From the NCBI GenBank assembly GCA_003605065.1, contig QZJM01000057.1, forward strand, positions 1 through 62,269: a stretch of 62,269 nucleotides of DNA, given 5' to 3'. The notes below the pieces were generated by a model. It was not told where the DNA came from. It searched no databases and saw only the letters and a list, made by a program, of their open reading frames with translations. Below, in pieces: positions 35,401 through 43,692 of the stretch. The DNA comes from Dethiobacter sp. GTDB lineage: Bacteria > Bacillota > Dethiobacteria > DTU022 > UBA8154. Made by a program: the position numbers and the translations under genes. How positions within the stretch are numbered: position 1 is the first letter of the stretch; every line of letters begins with the position of its first letter.

Positions 35401-36048
35401 CAGGGAGCGCTGGCTCTCCGGATCAAAATAATTTAGTGTCTCCACTTCTTCGTCGAAAAAAGAGATACGCACAGGCCAGGTTGTATGAAAAGGAAAAATA
35501 TCAACGATATCTCCCCTGACACTGAAAGAGCCTTCACTCTCTGTTAAATCCGCTCTTTCATAACCCATCTCCACAAATTTTCCCAGCAAGGACTTCCACT
35601 CTATCCTGGTACCGGCTTTGATGGCAAGGTGCTGTCCTCTCCAGTATGCTGCCGGGGTTAGTTTGCCCAGCAAAGCGGCAACAGGAGCAATGACGAGGAT
35701 TCGTTTCTTTAAAGCCAGTCTTTCCAAGACCTTAAGGCGCTGCTGCAGGATCTCCCTGCTCTGGGTTAAAACTTCTCCAGTATAGAAGAAATCCTTCCCC
35801 GGGAAGAGATAAACTTCATCGGCGGGCAAAAATCCTTTTATTTCCTCGAAAAGCCTTTCAGCCCTGGCCGTATCGCTGGTCAAAACCAGGGATGCTGCCG
35901 GTGTACTGGCAAACAGGGCCGCTATGAGAAAACTGCGTTGAGAACCTTCCAGACCCGTTACCAGCCGGGCACTGGCTCTTAACTGGGAACTTTGCAGGGA
36001 AACGAACGAAGGATCCTCCTGCCACTTTTCTAACAAGTTGTAAGGCAA
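32446..36048 (-). CDS. mfd: Transcription-repair coupling factor
   Basis: Mfd removes RNA polymerase stalled at lesions and recruits UvrA. 1200 residues, full length. The UvrB-homology module is at the N-terminus. The RNA-polymerase-interacting segment with VVHEQHGIGRYMG is near residue 545, and the RecG-like translocase has Walker A GDVGYGKTE near residue 686 and the DEEH box near 789. The C-terminal autoinhibitory domain contains NAYLPSSYV. Start is TTG at 36048 with AGGAGG eight bases upstream. Gene order with fin and pth matches Bacillus. Confidence 0.97.
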   Translation of the reverse strand: MPYNLLEKWQEDPSFVSLQSSQLRASARLVTGLEGSQRSFLIAALFASTPAASLVLTSDTARAERLFEEIKGFLPADEVYLFPGKDFFYTGEVLTQSREILQQRLKVLERLALKKRILVIAPVAALLGKLTPAAYWRGQHLAIKAGTRIEWKSLLGKFVEMGYERADLTESEGSFSVRGDIVDIFPFHTTWPVRISFFDEEVETLNYFDPESQRSLEPIASVSILPAHEVILSGEALQQGGKILCEELEKVTKQLKSKKQEEAADRLRTRVENHLAKLGNSGHFEGLEQYISYFYPEPAALTDYFPEKGLLFWDDPENVVSAADSLLKELQEYQAGLLLQGDILPGQVEVCWNLREIVHRNNLNIIALTAFSRNIPYVMVSSAINIQARLVPSFMGRLDLLQEELKSWWSQGYEVLLMCDGEKRAGEMERLLTEHGLTVSHSGEHQVLLRMTESERELSLDKKGEVIAFPVEKVRGGKKAEKIIKITTGRLENGFIIPSLGLVILVDKEILPAQRKKKRWATTRGTGSLREFQELKTGDLVVHEQHGIGRYMGIRTMEVDGVTRDYLYIKYAGEDKLYLPVDQIDFLQRYVGGDGRPPKVSSLGGQEWVRIKNRVKASVQDLARELLSLYAAREATTGYAFSADHAWQLEFEDRFPYEETQDQLRAIQEAKADMENSRPMDRLLCGDVGYGKTEVALRAAFKAITDGKQVAFLVPTTILAQQHYENFLERFKGFPVQVELLSRFRSAKEQKRVIKGLKAGVIDIVVGTHRLISKDIEFKDLGLLVIDEEHRFGVRHKEKLKMFRQEVDVLSMTATPIPRTLHMALSGARDLSVIDTPPENRYPVQTYVVEYSDSLIKEAIQRELNRGGQVYFIYNRVRTIEKWAARLRELIPEAKIIVAHGQMPEQELSEVMHKFLHREYDLLVSTTIVEAGLDIPNVNTMVVYDADHFGLAQLYQLRGRVGRSNRLAYCYLTYRKDKVMTEDAVKRLQAIKEFTDLGSGFKIALRDLEIRGAGNMLGPEQHGYMMAVGYELYCRLLDQAIETMKGKKPGTPREFEPRIDLNINAYLPSSYVTNQQQKIELYRRIATLENREELRDMVVELKDRYGRLQPPVENLLLVMRLRQLARQKGVESIEQQKNQTIIKFQKEKNFQSEQLWQLVSRYRRNLSLHAGKGVSLKIKDLEGQEKQYLKFLIQILEEVS

Positions 36049-36235
36049 TGATTAAACCTCCTACAATCAAACATAAACGTTAAGTAGACTTTAACTTTTA
36101 AAACCGGATTAAACGGTTCAAAGTCAAAGCCTGCCTTAAATTGCAATTAATATTTATATTTTTAAAATTATATGACAAATATGCTTTATTAATAACATTA
36201 TTCATCGCTTTAACTATTGGTAAAAAAGGTTGTCT

Positions 36236-36454
36236 TTACAAATCGGACCATCCCGGGCCCTGGACAAACTTTTCTTCAAAACAAGAGGGGCAAAGGGAAT
36301 AGAGCAGCAAACCCTGCTCGTCATTGTATTTTATTATATCTTCCTTCTCCGCGGGAGTCAACGTATTGATGCCCAGTTTTTCTATCTCCACATTATCGAT
36401 TTCCACCGTTTCCTGGGGTTGGCCGCAAAGATCACATATGTACGTAACCTTCAT
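36236..36454 (-). CDS. fin: Anti-sigma-F factor Fin
   Basis: 72 residues with two CxxC pairs (Cys7/Cys10 and Cys55/Cys58) that would bind one zinc, and the central LGINTLTPAEKEDIIKYN matching the Fin family (YabK). In Bacillus subtilis Fin inhibits sigma-F to allow the switch to sigma-G in the forespore. The assignment rests on the zinc-ribbon layout and on its place between pth and mfd, exactly as in Bacillus. 187 bases to mfd. Confidence 0.85.
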   Translation of the reverse strand: MKVTYICDLCGQPQETVEIDNVEIEKLGINTLTPAEKEDIIKYNDEQGLLLYSLCPSCFEEKFVQGPGWSDL

Positions 36455-36554
36455 TATCTTCTACTGCCTTTTACTTAAGTTCCTGTTCATATTTCCAGCC
36501 TGCAATATATTCTAGCCCGAGAACATAAAAATATTCTATTTTTGAAAAAACTCT

Positions 36555-37133
36555 TTACTTTTCCGTGGAGCGGAGAGCGTTATACCTGTTCATAGCCTCA
36601 GCCAGGCCCTGTGTCAGGAAAACTTCGACCGCATCGGCAGCCGTTAGAACCATTTCCAGCATGACCCGTTCCTCTGCAGGAGAAAATGAAGAGAGGACGT
36701 AATCAGCCTCATCGCTTAAATCCGCCGGACGACCTATTCCCAGGCGAAGCCTGGCAAAATCTTCACTTTGTAACAATGTAATAATCGAAGCCATACCTTT
36801 ATGTCCCCCACTTCCTCCCCTGGGGCGCAGGCGGATTTTTCCCAGGGGAAGGTCCAGATCATCATAGACGACGAGCAGGTTCTCCCGGCCCAGGGAAAAA
36901 TATTTTAAAAGAGCGGCAACAGCCAGACCGCTGCGGTTCATAAAGGTTAAGGGCTTGGCCAGAAGCACCTCTTCTCCGGCCAGAAAAGAACGGGCAAGAT
37001 AAGACTGGCAGCTGGCCTCTCTCAACCTGGCCTTGCTGCGCGAAGCCAGTTCGTCTATTACCCAAAAGCCCACGTTATGCCTGGTAAGAGCATACTTTAT
37101 GCCGGGATTCCCCAGCCCCACAAGTAAAAACAA
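36555..37133 (-). CDS. pth: Peptidyl-tRNA hydrolase
   Basis: Releases peptides from peptidyl-tRNA lost by ribosomes. 192 residues. VGLGNPGIKYALTRHNVGF carries the catalytic histidine (His19) and Asn9, LTFMNRSG and VVYDDLDLPLGKIRLRPRGG the remaining active-site residues (aspartate near 92). In Bacillus this gene is also known as spoVC. It lies 100 bases downstream of the L25/Ctc gene. Confidence 0.96.
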   Translation of the reverse strand: MFLLVGLGNPGIKYALTRHNVGFWVIDELASRSKARLREASCQSYLARSFLAGEEVLLAKPLTFMNRSGLAVAALLKYFSLGRENLLVVYDDLDLPLGKIRLRPRGGSGGHKGMASIITLLQSEDFARLRLGIGRPADLSDEADYVLSSFSPAEERVMLEMVLTAADAVEVFLTQGLAEAMNRYNALRSTEK

Positions 37134-37233
37134 ATTATTCCACCTCGATACAACATAACAGCTATCCGGGCAGAAAGGTTCTGGTCCCCCCAGGCTGCCC
37201 GGATCAATGGAAGCTTTAATACTGCTCTTCTTA

Positions 37234-37860
37234 TTATTCTTCCTGCTTTTCTTCTTCCGGTTCCTCTACTCCCTCTTCCCCTTCTTTAGCTTTTTCTCCA
37301 TGCGGCGCTAAAACAGAGGCAATATATTCATTTTCATCTTCCAGCATTTCCATACCTTTGGGCAGTTTAAGATCCGCTACTGTAAGGGCATCACCAATTC
37401 CCAGATTCTCAATGGGGACATCGATATATTCGGGAATATCAGTCGGCAGGCAGCGGACACTGACCTCCCGAAGCTGTACCTGAAAAACTCCACCTTCTTT
37501 AATTCCACCGGGCTCCCCGGTAAAGTTCAGGGGTACCGCTACTTCCAGCTTTTCTTTCAGGGAAATTCGTATTAAATCGGCATGGAGAAGAAAATCCCTC
37601 TGCAGGGGATGCTTCTGCAATTCCTTGACCATAACGGTCTCCGTGGAGGTACCGTTATCACCTTTAATCTGCAAATCAAGGAGAACATTGGATCCTGCTG
37701 TAAGGGCTTTCTTTAAGGTCATCCCCTCGAGAATAATCATCCTGGGTACAACACCACGGCCATATACCACCGCCGGGATCATCCCTTTGCTTCTCAATTG
37801 CCTGCTGTTTCCCTTACTTCTTTTTTCGCGTGGTAAAGCTTCAATTTTAAAGCGCTCCAT
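37234..37860 (-). CDS. rplY: Ribosomal protein bL25, general stress (Ctc) form
   Basis: Two-domain bL25/Ctc of 208 residues. The N-terminal 5S-rRNA-binding domain is at about 1-93 (GMIPAVVYGRG, the HPLQRDFLLHADLI segment) and the C-terminal TL5-like domain has VPLNFTGEPGGIKEGG and DIPEYIDVPIENLGIGD. A glutamate-rich tail ends the protein. The ATG at 37860 is fixed by homology (MERFKIEA), yet the nearest strong Shine-Dalgarno is over 30 bases upstream, beyond a hairpin (separate entry). It lies between prs and pth as in Bacillus. Confidence 0.94.
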   Translation of the reverse strand: MERFKIEALPREKRSKGNSRQLRSKGMIPAVVYGRGVVPRMIILEGMTLKKALTAGSNVLLDLQIKGDNGTSTETVMVKELQKHPLQRDFLLHADLIRISLKEKLEVAVPLNFTGEPGGIKEGGVFQVQLREVSVRCLPTDIPEYIDVPIENLGIGDALTVADLKLPKGMEMLEDENEYIASVLAPHGEKAKEGEEGVEEPEEEKQEE

Positions 37861-37863
37861 AAT

Positions 37864-37900
37864 TTTCCTGGTTTTTAAAAATTCCAGGAAACACCTCCTT
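37864..37900 (-). promoter_or_regulatory. Hairpin between Shine-Dalgarno and start of rplY/ctc
   Basis: On the minus strand AAGGAGGTG (37900-37892) is followed by an 8-bp perfect inverted repeat TTTCCTGG (37891-37884) / CCAGGAAA (37871-37864) with a 12-base A/T loop, then ATT and the ATG. If the hairpin forms, the Shine-Dalgarno is brought to about five bases from the ATG. If melted, spacing is about 33. A CTG at 37887 is the only other start at normal distance. Confidence 0.65.
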
Positions 37901-37913
37901 CGATGTTTAAGTC

Positions 37914-38861
37914 CTAGTCAAATAATTTGCTTACAGAATGCTCCTTGTGGATACTCTTAATGGCATCCCCAATAAGACAGGCTACAGATAAAACAGTTAT
38001 TTTGTCCATTTTCTTCAGGCTGTTATTCAGCGGTATGGTGTTGGTTACCACCAATTCCTTGATGGGTGACTGCAAAATACGTTCCTTGGCGGGACCGGAT
38101 AAAACAGGGTGAGTACAACAGGCATAAATTGCTACGGCGCCCCTCTTTAATAATTCCCCCGCTCCCAGTGTGATAGTACCCGCTGTATCGATAAGGTCAT
38201 CGATCATAATAGTTTCTTTTCCCTGTACATCCCCGATAATGTTCATAATCTCTGTCACATTGGGCTCAGGGCGTCTTTTTTCGATGATCGCCAGGGGCAT
38301 GTGCAGGCGTTCTGCCAGTTCCCTGGCACGTGTTACCCCTCCCAAATCCGGAGAAACCACTACGCCGTTTTTAATCTGTTTCTGCTTAAAATAGCGTGCC
38401 AGGATGGGTATGCTCAGCATATGGTCTACGGGAATGTTAAAAAAACCCTGGATCTGTCCTGCATGAAGGTCCATACAGATAACGCGGTCCGCGCCTGCTG
38501 TGGTCAGCAGATCGGCAATAAGCTTGGCCGTAATAGGATCCCTGGCCCGCATTTTGCGATCCTGCCGCGCATAACCGTAATAGGGGATTACAGCGTTAAT
38601 TCTCCTGGCAGAAGCTCTTTTCATGGCGTCTATAAAAATGAGCAATTCCATCAGGTTGTCGTTAACGGGGTAACAAAGGGGCTGAATAATAAAAACATCA
38701 TCCCCCCTGACGCTTTCCCCAATATATATAGATATTTCTCCATCACTAAAGCGCTTAACCTCACCCAACCCCAGGGGGATCCCCACATAACCGGCCACTT
38801 CTTCTGATAGAGGAAGGTTTGCTGTTCCTGTAAAGACCTTTAGCTCACGCTCTTTTTTCAA
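37914..38861 (-). CDS. prs: Ribose-phosphate pyrophosphokinase
   Basis: PRPP synthetase, 315 residues. [60 protein letters not shown] and the PRPP loop [12 protein letters not shown] are all intact. It supplies PRPP for nucleotides, NAD (compare the nicotinate phosphoribosyltransferase nearby) and histidine. Start is TTG at 38861 with AGGAGGAG upstream. Confidence 0.97.
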   Translation of the reverse strand: MKKERELKVFTGTANLPLSEEVAGYVGIPLGLGEVKRFSDGEISIYIGESVRGDDVFIIQPLCYPVNDNLMELLIFIDAMKRASARRINAVIPYYGYARQDRKMRARDPITAKLIADLLTTAGADRVICMDLHAGQIQGFFNIPVDHMLSIPILARYFKQKQIKNGVVVSPDLGGVTRARELAERLHMPLAIIEKRRPEPNVTEIMNIIGDVQGKETIMIDDLIDTAGTITLGAGELLKRGAVAIYACCTHPVLSGPAKERILQSPIKELVVTNTIPLNNSLKKMDKITVLSVACLIGDAIKSIHKEHSVSKLFD

Positions 38862-38945
38862 TGTATTATTCTCCTCCTACACTATATAATAACATGAAAT
38901 AAGTCATAGAAGGTAATAATTCTCTACACGAACTGCTTTTTCCTG

Positions 38946-40322
38946 CTACTTTTCTTTTTTCGTCTCCAGAAACCTCCGGCCGAGCCCTTCTTTATTGTCC
39001 TGCTTAGGACGGGAAATAGCCAGTGAGCCAGGGGGTACATCGCGGCTAACGGTGGAACCTGCGGCAATAAAAGCACCCTTTCCCACCTTCAGGGGAGCGA
39101 TCAAATTACTGTTGCAGCCGATAAAAGCTCCCTCTTCGATACTGGTAACGTGCTTGTGGCGCCCGTCAAAGTTGACCACAATGCTGCCCGCACCCATATT
39201 CACACCGGGCCCCATTTGTGTATCCCCCACATAGCTGAGATGAGGCACCTTGCTGCCCCGCCCGATAGTACTGTTCTTAATCTCCACAAAATCACCAATC
39301 TTTGCCCCGGCCTCTATTGTGCTCCCCGGACGGATATAAGCATATGGGCCTATATTGGCTCCATCCTGGAGAACGCTTTCCATAACCACGGCCTGCCGGC
39401 AGGTAACTTCATCGCCAACTATGGTATCGATTAAGTGCAGCCCCGGGCCCAGCCGGCAGTTTTGGCCCACCCTGGTCTTCCCCTCCATGATGGTCTGGGG
39501 ATAGATAACGGTATCCCTGCCGATCTCCACTCCCATATCCAGATAAGTAGTGGCCGGATCGATCATGGTAACCCCTGAACGCATTAAGGCGGCATTGATC
39601 TTTTCCCGCATACGGGAAGCAGCCCAGGCCAGCTGCAGGCGGTCATTAATACCCAGGGCCTGTTGGGCATCTTCGATTACATAGGCCTCCACCTTGTAAC
39701 CTGCATCTGCCAGGATAGGGATCAGCTCTGTTAGATAATATTCCCCTTTGATTGTATTTTGAGGTAAAGAGGGAAGAAAGCTCTTCAGGGCCTGCAGGTC
39801 GAAGCAGTAGCTCCCGGTATTAATCTCCTGCACCATTTTTTGTTCTGGCGTGAGATGCAGTTCCTCCACTATTTTTTGGACCCGACCCTGTTGATCCCTG
39901 ATGATACGGCCGTAACCGCTGGGATCATTCATGGGAGCCGTCAGGACTGTAGCCGCAGCACCCTGTTGGCGGTGAAAAGAAATTAATTGCTCCAGCACCG
40001 CACTTTCCAGCAGGGGAGTATCACCACAGAGGACAAGGACCTCTCCACTGCCGGGAAGGTATGGTAAAACCTGCTGCAGGGCATGCCCTGTTCCCAGCTG
40101 CTGCTGCTGCTCTACATATGTAAACCCTTCCCCAAAATAGTCCCTTACCTGCTCTGCTCCATGCCCGATTACCAGTACCTGCCCGGCAGTAACGGTTTTG
40201 GCAGACTCCAGAACATACCAGAGCAGGGGCCTGCCGCACAACATGTGCAGTACTTTGGGTAAAGATGATTTCATGCGGGTCCCTTCCCCCGCCGCCAGAA
40301 TAACAGCCCGGGGCTGTTCCAT
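38946..40322 (-). CDS. glmU: Bifunctional N-acetylglucosamine-1-phosphate uridyltransferase / glucosamine-1-phosphate acetyltransferase
   Basis: Makes UDP-N-acetylglucosamine for the cell wall. 458 residues. The N-terminal pyrophosphorylase has LAAGEGTRMKSSLPKVLH at about 10-27 and LCGDTPLL. The C-terminal left-handed beta-helix (about 255-440) has hexapeptide repeats and the acetyltransferase histidine region KVPHLSYVGDTQMGPGVNMG. It is immediately upstream of prs, as in Bacillus. Confidence 0.97.
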   Translation of the reverse strand: MEQPRAVILAAGEGTRMKSSLPKVLHMLCGRPLLWYVLESAKTVTAGQVLVIGHGAEQVRDYFGEGFTYVEQQQQLGTGHALQQVLPYLPGSGEVLVLCGDTPLLESAVLEQLISFHRQQGAAATVLTAPMNDPSGYGRIIRDQQGRVQKIVEELHLTPEQKMVQEINTGSYCFDLQALKSFLPSLPQNTIKGEYYLTELIPILADAGYKVEAYVIEDAQQALGINDRLQLAWAASRMREKINAALMRSGVTMIDPATTYLDMGVEIGRDTVIYPQTIMEGKTRVGQNCRLGPGLHLIDTIVGDEVTCRQAVVMESVLQDGANIGPYAYIRPGSTIEAGAKIGDFVEIKNSTIGRGSKVPHLSYVGDTQMGPGVNMGAGSIVVNFDGRHKHVTSIEEGAFIGCNSNLIAPLKVGKGAFIAAGSTVSRDVPPGSLAISRPKQDNKEGLGRRFLETKKEK

Positions 40323-40385
40323 TTTTCACTTCCTCCTTTTCAAAAAACCTCTTCCGGCAAGTTGTTAAAGATTATTTATAATTCT

Positions 40386-41147
40386 TTAGGAAACATTTTT
40401 ACCGTTAATAACCTGGCGGACCAGCTCCAGATCGCTGGTTTTATCCACATCAAAACCAATTTCGGCATATTCACTGATAACAGCCCGCGCTTTAATATTT
40501 AAAAGGCTGGAAAAGCGTTTTTCTAACAGGGGAATCGTTATTTTTTTGGTCAAAACGCGGAAAACAAACCCCGACCCCAGTAAAGCCACCATTTTCAGCG
40601 GTTTTTTTCTATATTCAATAAACCGGCTTATTACGGGAACAGAAGGTTCAATGGCAGCAGGATTTACCAGGAATACGTTGCCGCCTGTAAAAGTTCCCTC
40701 CACTAAATTAACATAGGTACGTTTTACACCGGGAAATTTTTTTTCGCAGTTTTCCTTGCTGACAATGGGGTAATAAAAATCTGAATCATAGGGAAGGCAC
40801 TTTTCCAGAAAATCCTTAACGGCCTGAGGGTTAAGGAGAGGAATGTCCGCCGTGCTGATGAGAAGATGGTTTTTAGTCTGTAAAAAGCGGTTGGCTTCCA
40901 CAAGGTTTTGTAAGATGGAATCACTTTCGGGGACAAGTTCCACTGAAAATTCCTCCTGTAAAAAAGCAAAGTCCCCTACCGGCCCTACCAGGGCAATACG
41001 CCCGATTTCCTCCACCTGGCGGTAGGCTTCCAGGACATAGCGCACCATTTCCTTGTCATCGATTTTAATTAAGGCCTTGTTGGATATTTCTTCGGAGTTA
41101 TCAAGATCCTTGTTTATACCGCCAGCCAGAATAACACAATCTACCAC
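40386..41147 (-). CDS. MobA-like nucleotidyltransferase
   Basis: 253 residues of the MobA/GlmU-type NTP transferase fold. VILAGGINKDL replaces the usual LAGGxxxRMG loop, keeping the glycines but lacking the arginine, followed by NKALIKIDDKEMVRYVLEAY. LISTADIPLLNP supplies the metal-binding aspartate. The GGNVFLVNPA segment and the C-terminal DVDKTSDLELV also fit. It sits between ispE and glmU, suggesting cell-wall or sugar nucleotide work, but the substrate cannot be read. A nucleotide-sugar or cofactor transferase is equally possible. Confidence 0.75.
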   Translation of the reverse strand: MVDCVILAGGINKDLDNSEEISNKALIKIDDKEMVRYVLEAYRQVEEIGRIALVGPVGDFAFLQEEFSVELVPESDSILQNLVEANRFLQTKNHLLISTADIPLLNPQAVKDFLEKCLPYDSDFYYPIVSKENCEKKFPGVKRTYVNLVEGTFTGGNVFLVNPAAIEPSVPVISRFIEYRKKPLKMVALLGSGFVFRVLTKKITIPLLEKRFSSLLNIKARAVISEYAEIGFDVDKTSDLELVRQVINGKNVS

Positions 41148-41188
41148 CTCAGCATCGCCGTCCTTGTATTTTTTTCTATTATATACTT

Positions 41189-42064
41189 TTATTTCTGAAT
41201 TGTCTCCGTAAAAATAACCCGGTGGCCCTGCAGCGCCAATTCTTTCCCAGCTTCACGAAGGTTTTTTTCATCCCGGGAAAGAGCAAAAACGGTAGGGCCG
41301 CTGCCTGAAACCAGAGCAGCCAGCCCTTTGCTTAAAAGTTGCTCTTTTAAGAAAAAAACGTCTTCCTCCAGGGAAAAAACCGGTGATTCCAGGTGATTAC
41401 AGAGAAGCCTGAGCAGCTCATGGAAAAAATCCTTCCCGGAATTAAGGCTTTCTTCCAAAAGTTCTACAAACCTGTCAGAAACTGTTCTTGCGGGTATTTT
41501 ATCCAAACATAAAGCACTGTAAACCTCGGCGGCAGAAAGGGCTTTCCCTGCGGGTACAGCCAGCAGCACTTTTGCCGGCGGGAAGCAGGGAAGGGGTCTG
41601 ACCTGCTCCCCCCGTCCCTCAGCTAAGGCGGTTCCTCCATAAATAAAAAAAGGAACATCTGAACCCAACACGGCGCCCAGTTCTCCCAAAGTCTCCGCCT
41701 CCAGGGAAAGGTTCCATAATTGATTTAATCCTTTAAGTGCTGCCGCGGCATTACTGCTGCCTCCACCTAATCCCGCCGCTACGGGTATTTTTTTAATCAA
41801 CTCCATCCTGGCCCCTTTATCAGGGGCATAAAGGGATTTTAAAAGCAGGGCCGCCCGGTAGGCCAGGTTGCCTTCTCCCCGCGGCAGAGTTGTGTCATTA
41901 CATAAAAGTTCGAGGCTGCCTGCAGGCAGCTCCTCTAAAAAAAGGGTATCATGAAGCTCTAACTCCTGAAAGACCGTTTTTAACTGGTGATAACCGTCTT
42001 CCCTCCGGAAAAGAACTTCAAGGGTAAGATTAATTTTCGCATGTGATTTTATTTCCAGACGCAC
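41189..42064 (-). CDS. ispE: 4-diphosphocytidyl-2-C-methyl-D-erythritol kinase
   Basis: GHMP kinase of the non-mevalonate isoprenoid pathway. 291 residues from the GTG at 42064, which has GGAGTG about eight bases upstream and gives the usual N-terminus RLEIKSHAKINLTLEV. An upstream TTG at 42088 is less likely. The ATP loop PVAAGLGGGSSNAAAAL lies at about 94-110, and LVSGSGPTVFAL is the third GHMP motif. Confidence 0.94.
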   Translation of the reverse strand: MRLEIKSHAKINLTLEVLFRREDGYHQLKTVFQELELHDTLFLEELPAGSLELLCNDTTLPRGEGNLAYRAALLLKSLYAPDKGARMELIKKIPVAAGLGGGSSNAAAALKGLNQLWNLSLEAETLGELGAVLGSDVPFFIYGGTALAEGRGEQVRPLPCFPPAKVLLAVPAGKALSAAEVYSALCLDKIPARTVSDRFVELLEESLNSGKDFFHELLRLLCNHLESPVFSLEEDVFFLKEQLLSKGLAALVSGSGPTVFALSRDEKNLREAGKELALQGHRVIFTETIQK

Positions 42065-42111
42065 CAGATCACTCCATTTTACCGCCAACCTGTACCTTAA
42101 ATTTTTTTGGA

Positions 42112-43146
42112 TCAGAGATAACGTAACAGCCGGGGATTTGCTGTAATTCCGGGAATACGTCCCCGCTTGGCTATAGGCTGTCCCTTTATTTCTTTTAAAT
42201 CCATGGTCATATCTATGGGACGTGCCGCGGAAATATAACTGCCCACTCCAAAAGCATCAGCACCGGCCTCCGCCAACAGGGGTATACGCTCCACAGTTAT
42301 GCCTCCAGAGACAAGAATGTTTACATGGGCATAACCGGCTTGATCCAGGCGGGCACGGATCTCCCGCACAAGCCCCGGTGTCACACCGCCTCTTTCTACC
42401 GGAGTGTCCAGCCTTACCCCGTATAACTGTTCTTTTAAAGCAGCAGCAACCCTCAGGGTTTCTTCCGCCTCGTCTTTGAAGGTATCAACCAGGATTATAC
42501 GGGGAGAATCAGGGGGCATAATTTTATTATAAAGGAGGGCGGTCTCCACCGTATCACCGATGATCAATATGGCGGCATGCGGGACTGTGCCCACCGGTTC
42601 TTTCCCCAGTAATTTGGCCCCCATAATACAACTGCAATCACGAGCCCCTCCTATAATCGAAGCTCGTTCCATTACCGGGGCCACGGCAGGGTGAACGTGG
42701 CGTGCACCAAAACAAAAAACAGGCTTCTCCCCGGCAGCATCCCGGCAGGTCCGGGCGGCAGTAGCCCAGCCGCTGGCGCTGGCCAGCATCCCCAGGAGAG
42801 CTGTTTCGTACATACCGAATTCGTCGTAGGGGCCGCTGATGCGCATGACCACTTCCTTCCGCTCCACTTCGCTCCCTTCCGGAACAGCCCAGAGAGACAC
42901 TTTCTTGCCTTTTAAAAGGTTAAAAGCCTCCTCCACTCCCACCAGAACCCCCGGCCTGCTGCAAAAAATCTCGGCTACGACAGGAGTATTTTCCTTACCG
43001 GCATGAGCCAGGAGTTCCCTGGTGCGCAAAAAATAAAGATCGGAAGTAGCACCGCTGACAATCTCCTCGTGGGTAGCGCTGTGAAAAACACGCTCTTCTT
43101 CTATTTTAAACTCCCTGACATCATTTACACCCTTTAATTCTTTCAC
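42112..43146 (-). CDS. Nicotinate phosphoribosyltransferase
   Basis: About 344 residues from the GTG at 43146 (GGAGGGGGA upstream), with an alternative ATG at 43179. It belongs to the type II phosphoribosyltransferase fold (NadC/PncB-like). Visible signatures are FHSATHEEI, the FGARHVHPA segment with basic and histidine residues, the VDTFKDEAEE strand and VRLDTPVERGG, and the phosphate-binding VSGGI plus FGVGSYIS. It salvages nicotinate to nicotinate mononucleotide, which is also the donor used by CobT. Neighbour of ispE. Confidence 0.87.
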   Translation of the reverse strand: MKELKGVNDVREFKIEEERVFHSATHEEIVSGATSDLYFLRTRELLAHAGKENTPVVAEIFCSRPGVLVGVEEAFNLLKGKKVSLWAVPEGSEVERKEVVMRISGPYDEFGMYETALLGMLASASGWATAARTCRDAAGEKPVFCFGARHVHPAVAPVMERASIIGGARDCSCIMGAKLLGKEPVGTVPHAAILIIGDTVETALLYNKIMPPDSPRIILVDTFKDEAEETLRVAAALKEQLYGVRLDTPVERGGVTPGLVREIRARLDQAGYAHVNILVSGGITVERIPLLAEAGADAFGVGSYISAARPIDMTMDLKEIKGQPIAKRGRIPGITANPRLLRYL

Positions 43147-43298
43147 TAAATATCCCCCTCTATAAATATGCCTGTCCATCGTAATTTTATGGAAATTATT
43201 GTAATTACCGGATAGTTTTTAAAAACATTATTCTGCAACTGTATAAGAAAATCCTTTTTGAGAATATATTAACTTGCTTTAAAACCTGCCTATTTATG

Positions 43299-43326
43299 AA
43301 AGGGTATACCACTGCTGGTATACCCT
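43299..43326 (-). terminator. Hairpin after the SASP gene
   Basis: A 10-bp inverted repeat AGGGTATACC / GGTATACCCT with a six-base loop lies eight bases past the stop codon of the SASP gene. The minus-strand tail TTTCATAAATA is only moderately T-rich, so termination is likely but not ideal. Confidence 0.6.
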
Positions 43327-43332
43327 GCCACC

Positions 43333-43518
43333 TTACTGCTGCTTCGGAGAGACGGTCCTTTCAGCCCTTTCGATAGCTTTCTTCACCAGGTTACCACAGT
43401 TCCGGGAAGTTACCTCACCAAACCCTTCCCTGCGGGCAATTTCACCGACACCAAGTTCATCTGCCAACTCATACTTCAGAGCATCAGACATCATGCCGGC
43501 ACGCTTTCTTCTAGGCAT
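43333..43518 (-). CDS. Small acid-soluble spore protein, alpha/beta type
   Basis: 61 residues. DALKYELADELGVG matches the germination-protease site region of alpha/beta SASPs (K-E-(I/L)-A..LGV), and GFGEVTSRNCGNLVKK matches the second conserved half (G..TSR..G..V). These proteins coat and protect DNA in the forespore. Good AAGGAG Shine-Dalgarno. The region upstream contains CATATAAT near 43540, similar to a sigma-G -10 element, though the -35 match is weak. The neighbourhood of ispE parallels sspF in Bacillus. Confidence 0.88.
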   Translation of the reverse strand: MPRRKRAGMMSDALKYELADELGVGEIARREGFGEVTSRNCGNLVKKAIERAERTVSPKQQ

Positions 43519-43692
43519 TAAACCTTCAACTCCTTTGAAAAATTATATGTTCAGTGGCTTTAATATTTTATGTGTAATAGAGTAAAATATAGCTGTAAAA
43601 TAATTGTCCTGGTGAACAACATCCACAAATTAAACAATTAAAGTTGGCTTACTCAAAAATTAACATTTTAAAAATAAAGGATAATTAAATCG

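Noticed and set aside
36862-37065. Antisense and alternative-frame ORFs within housekeeping genes (pth, mfd, glmU and others)
   Set aside because: They are shadows of strongly conserved genes and have no ribosome-binding sites or homology.
43299-43326. Repeat near the SASP gene as part of a CRISPR or mobile element end
   Set aside because: Single inverted repeat just past a stop codon; best explained as a terminator.
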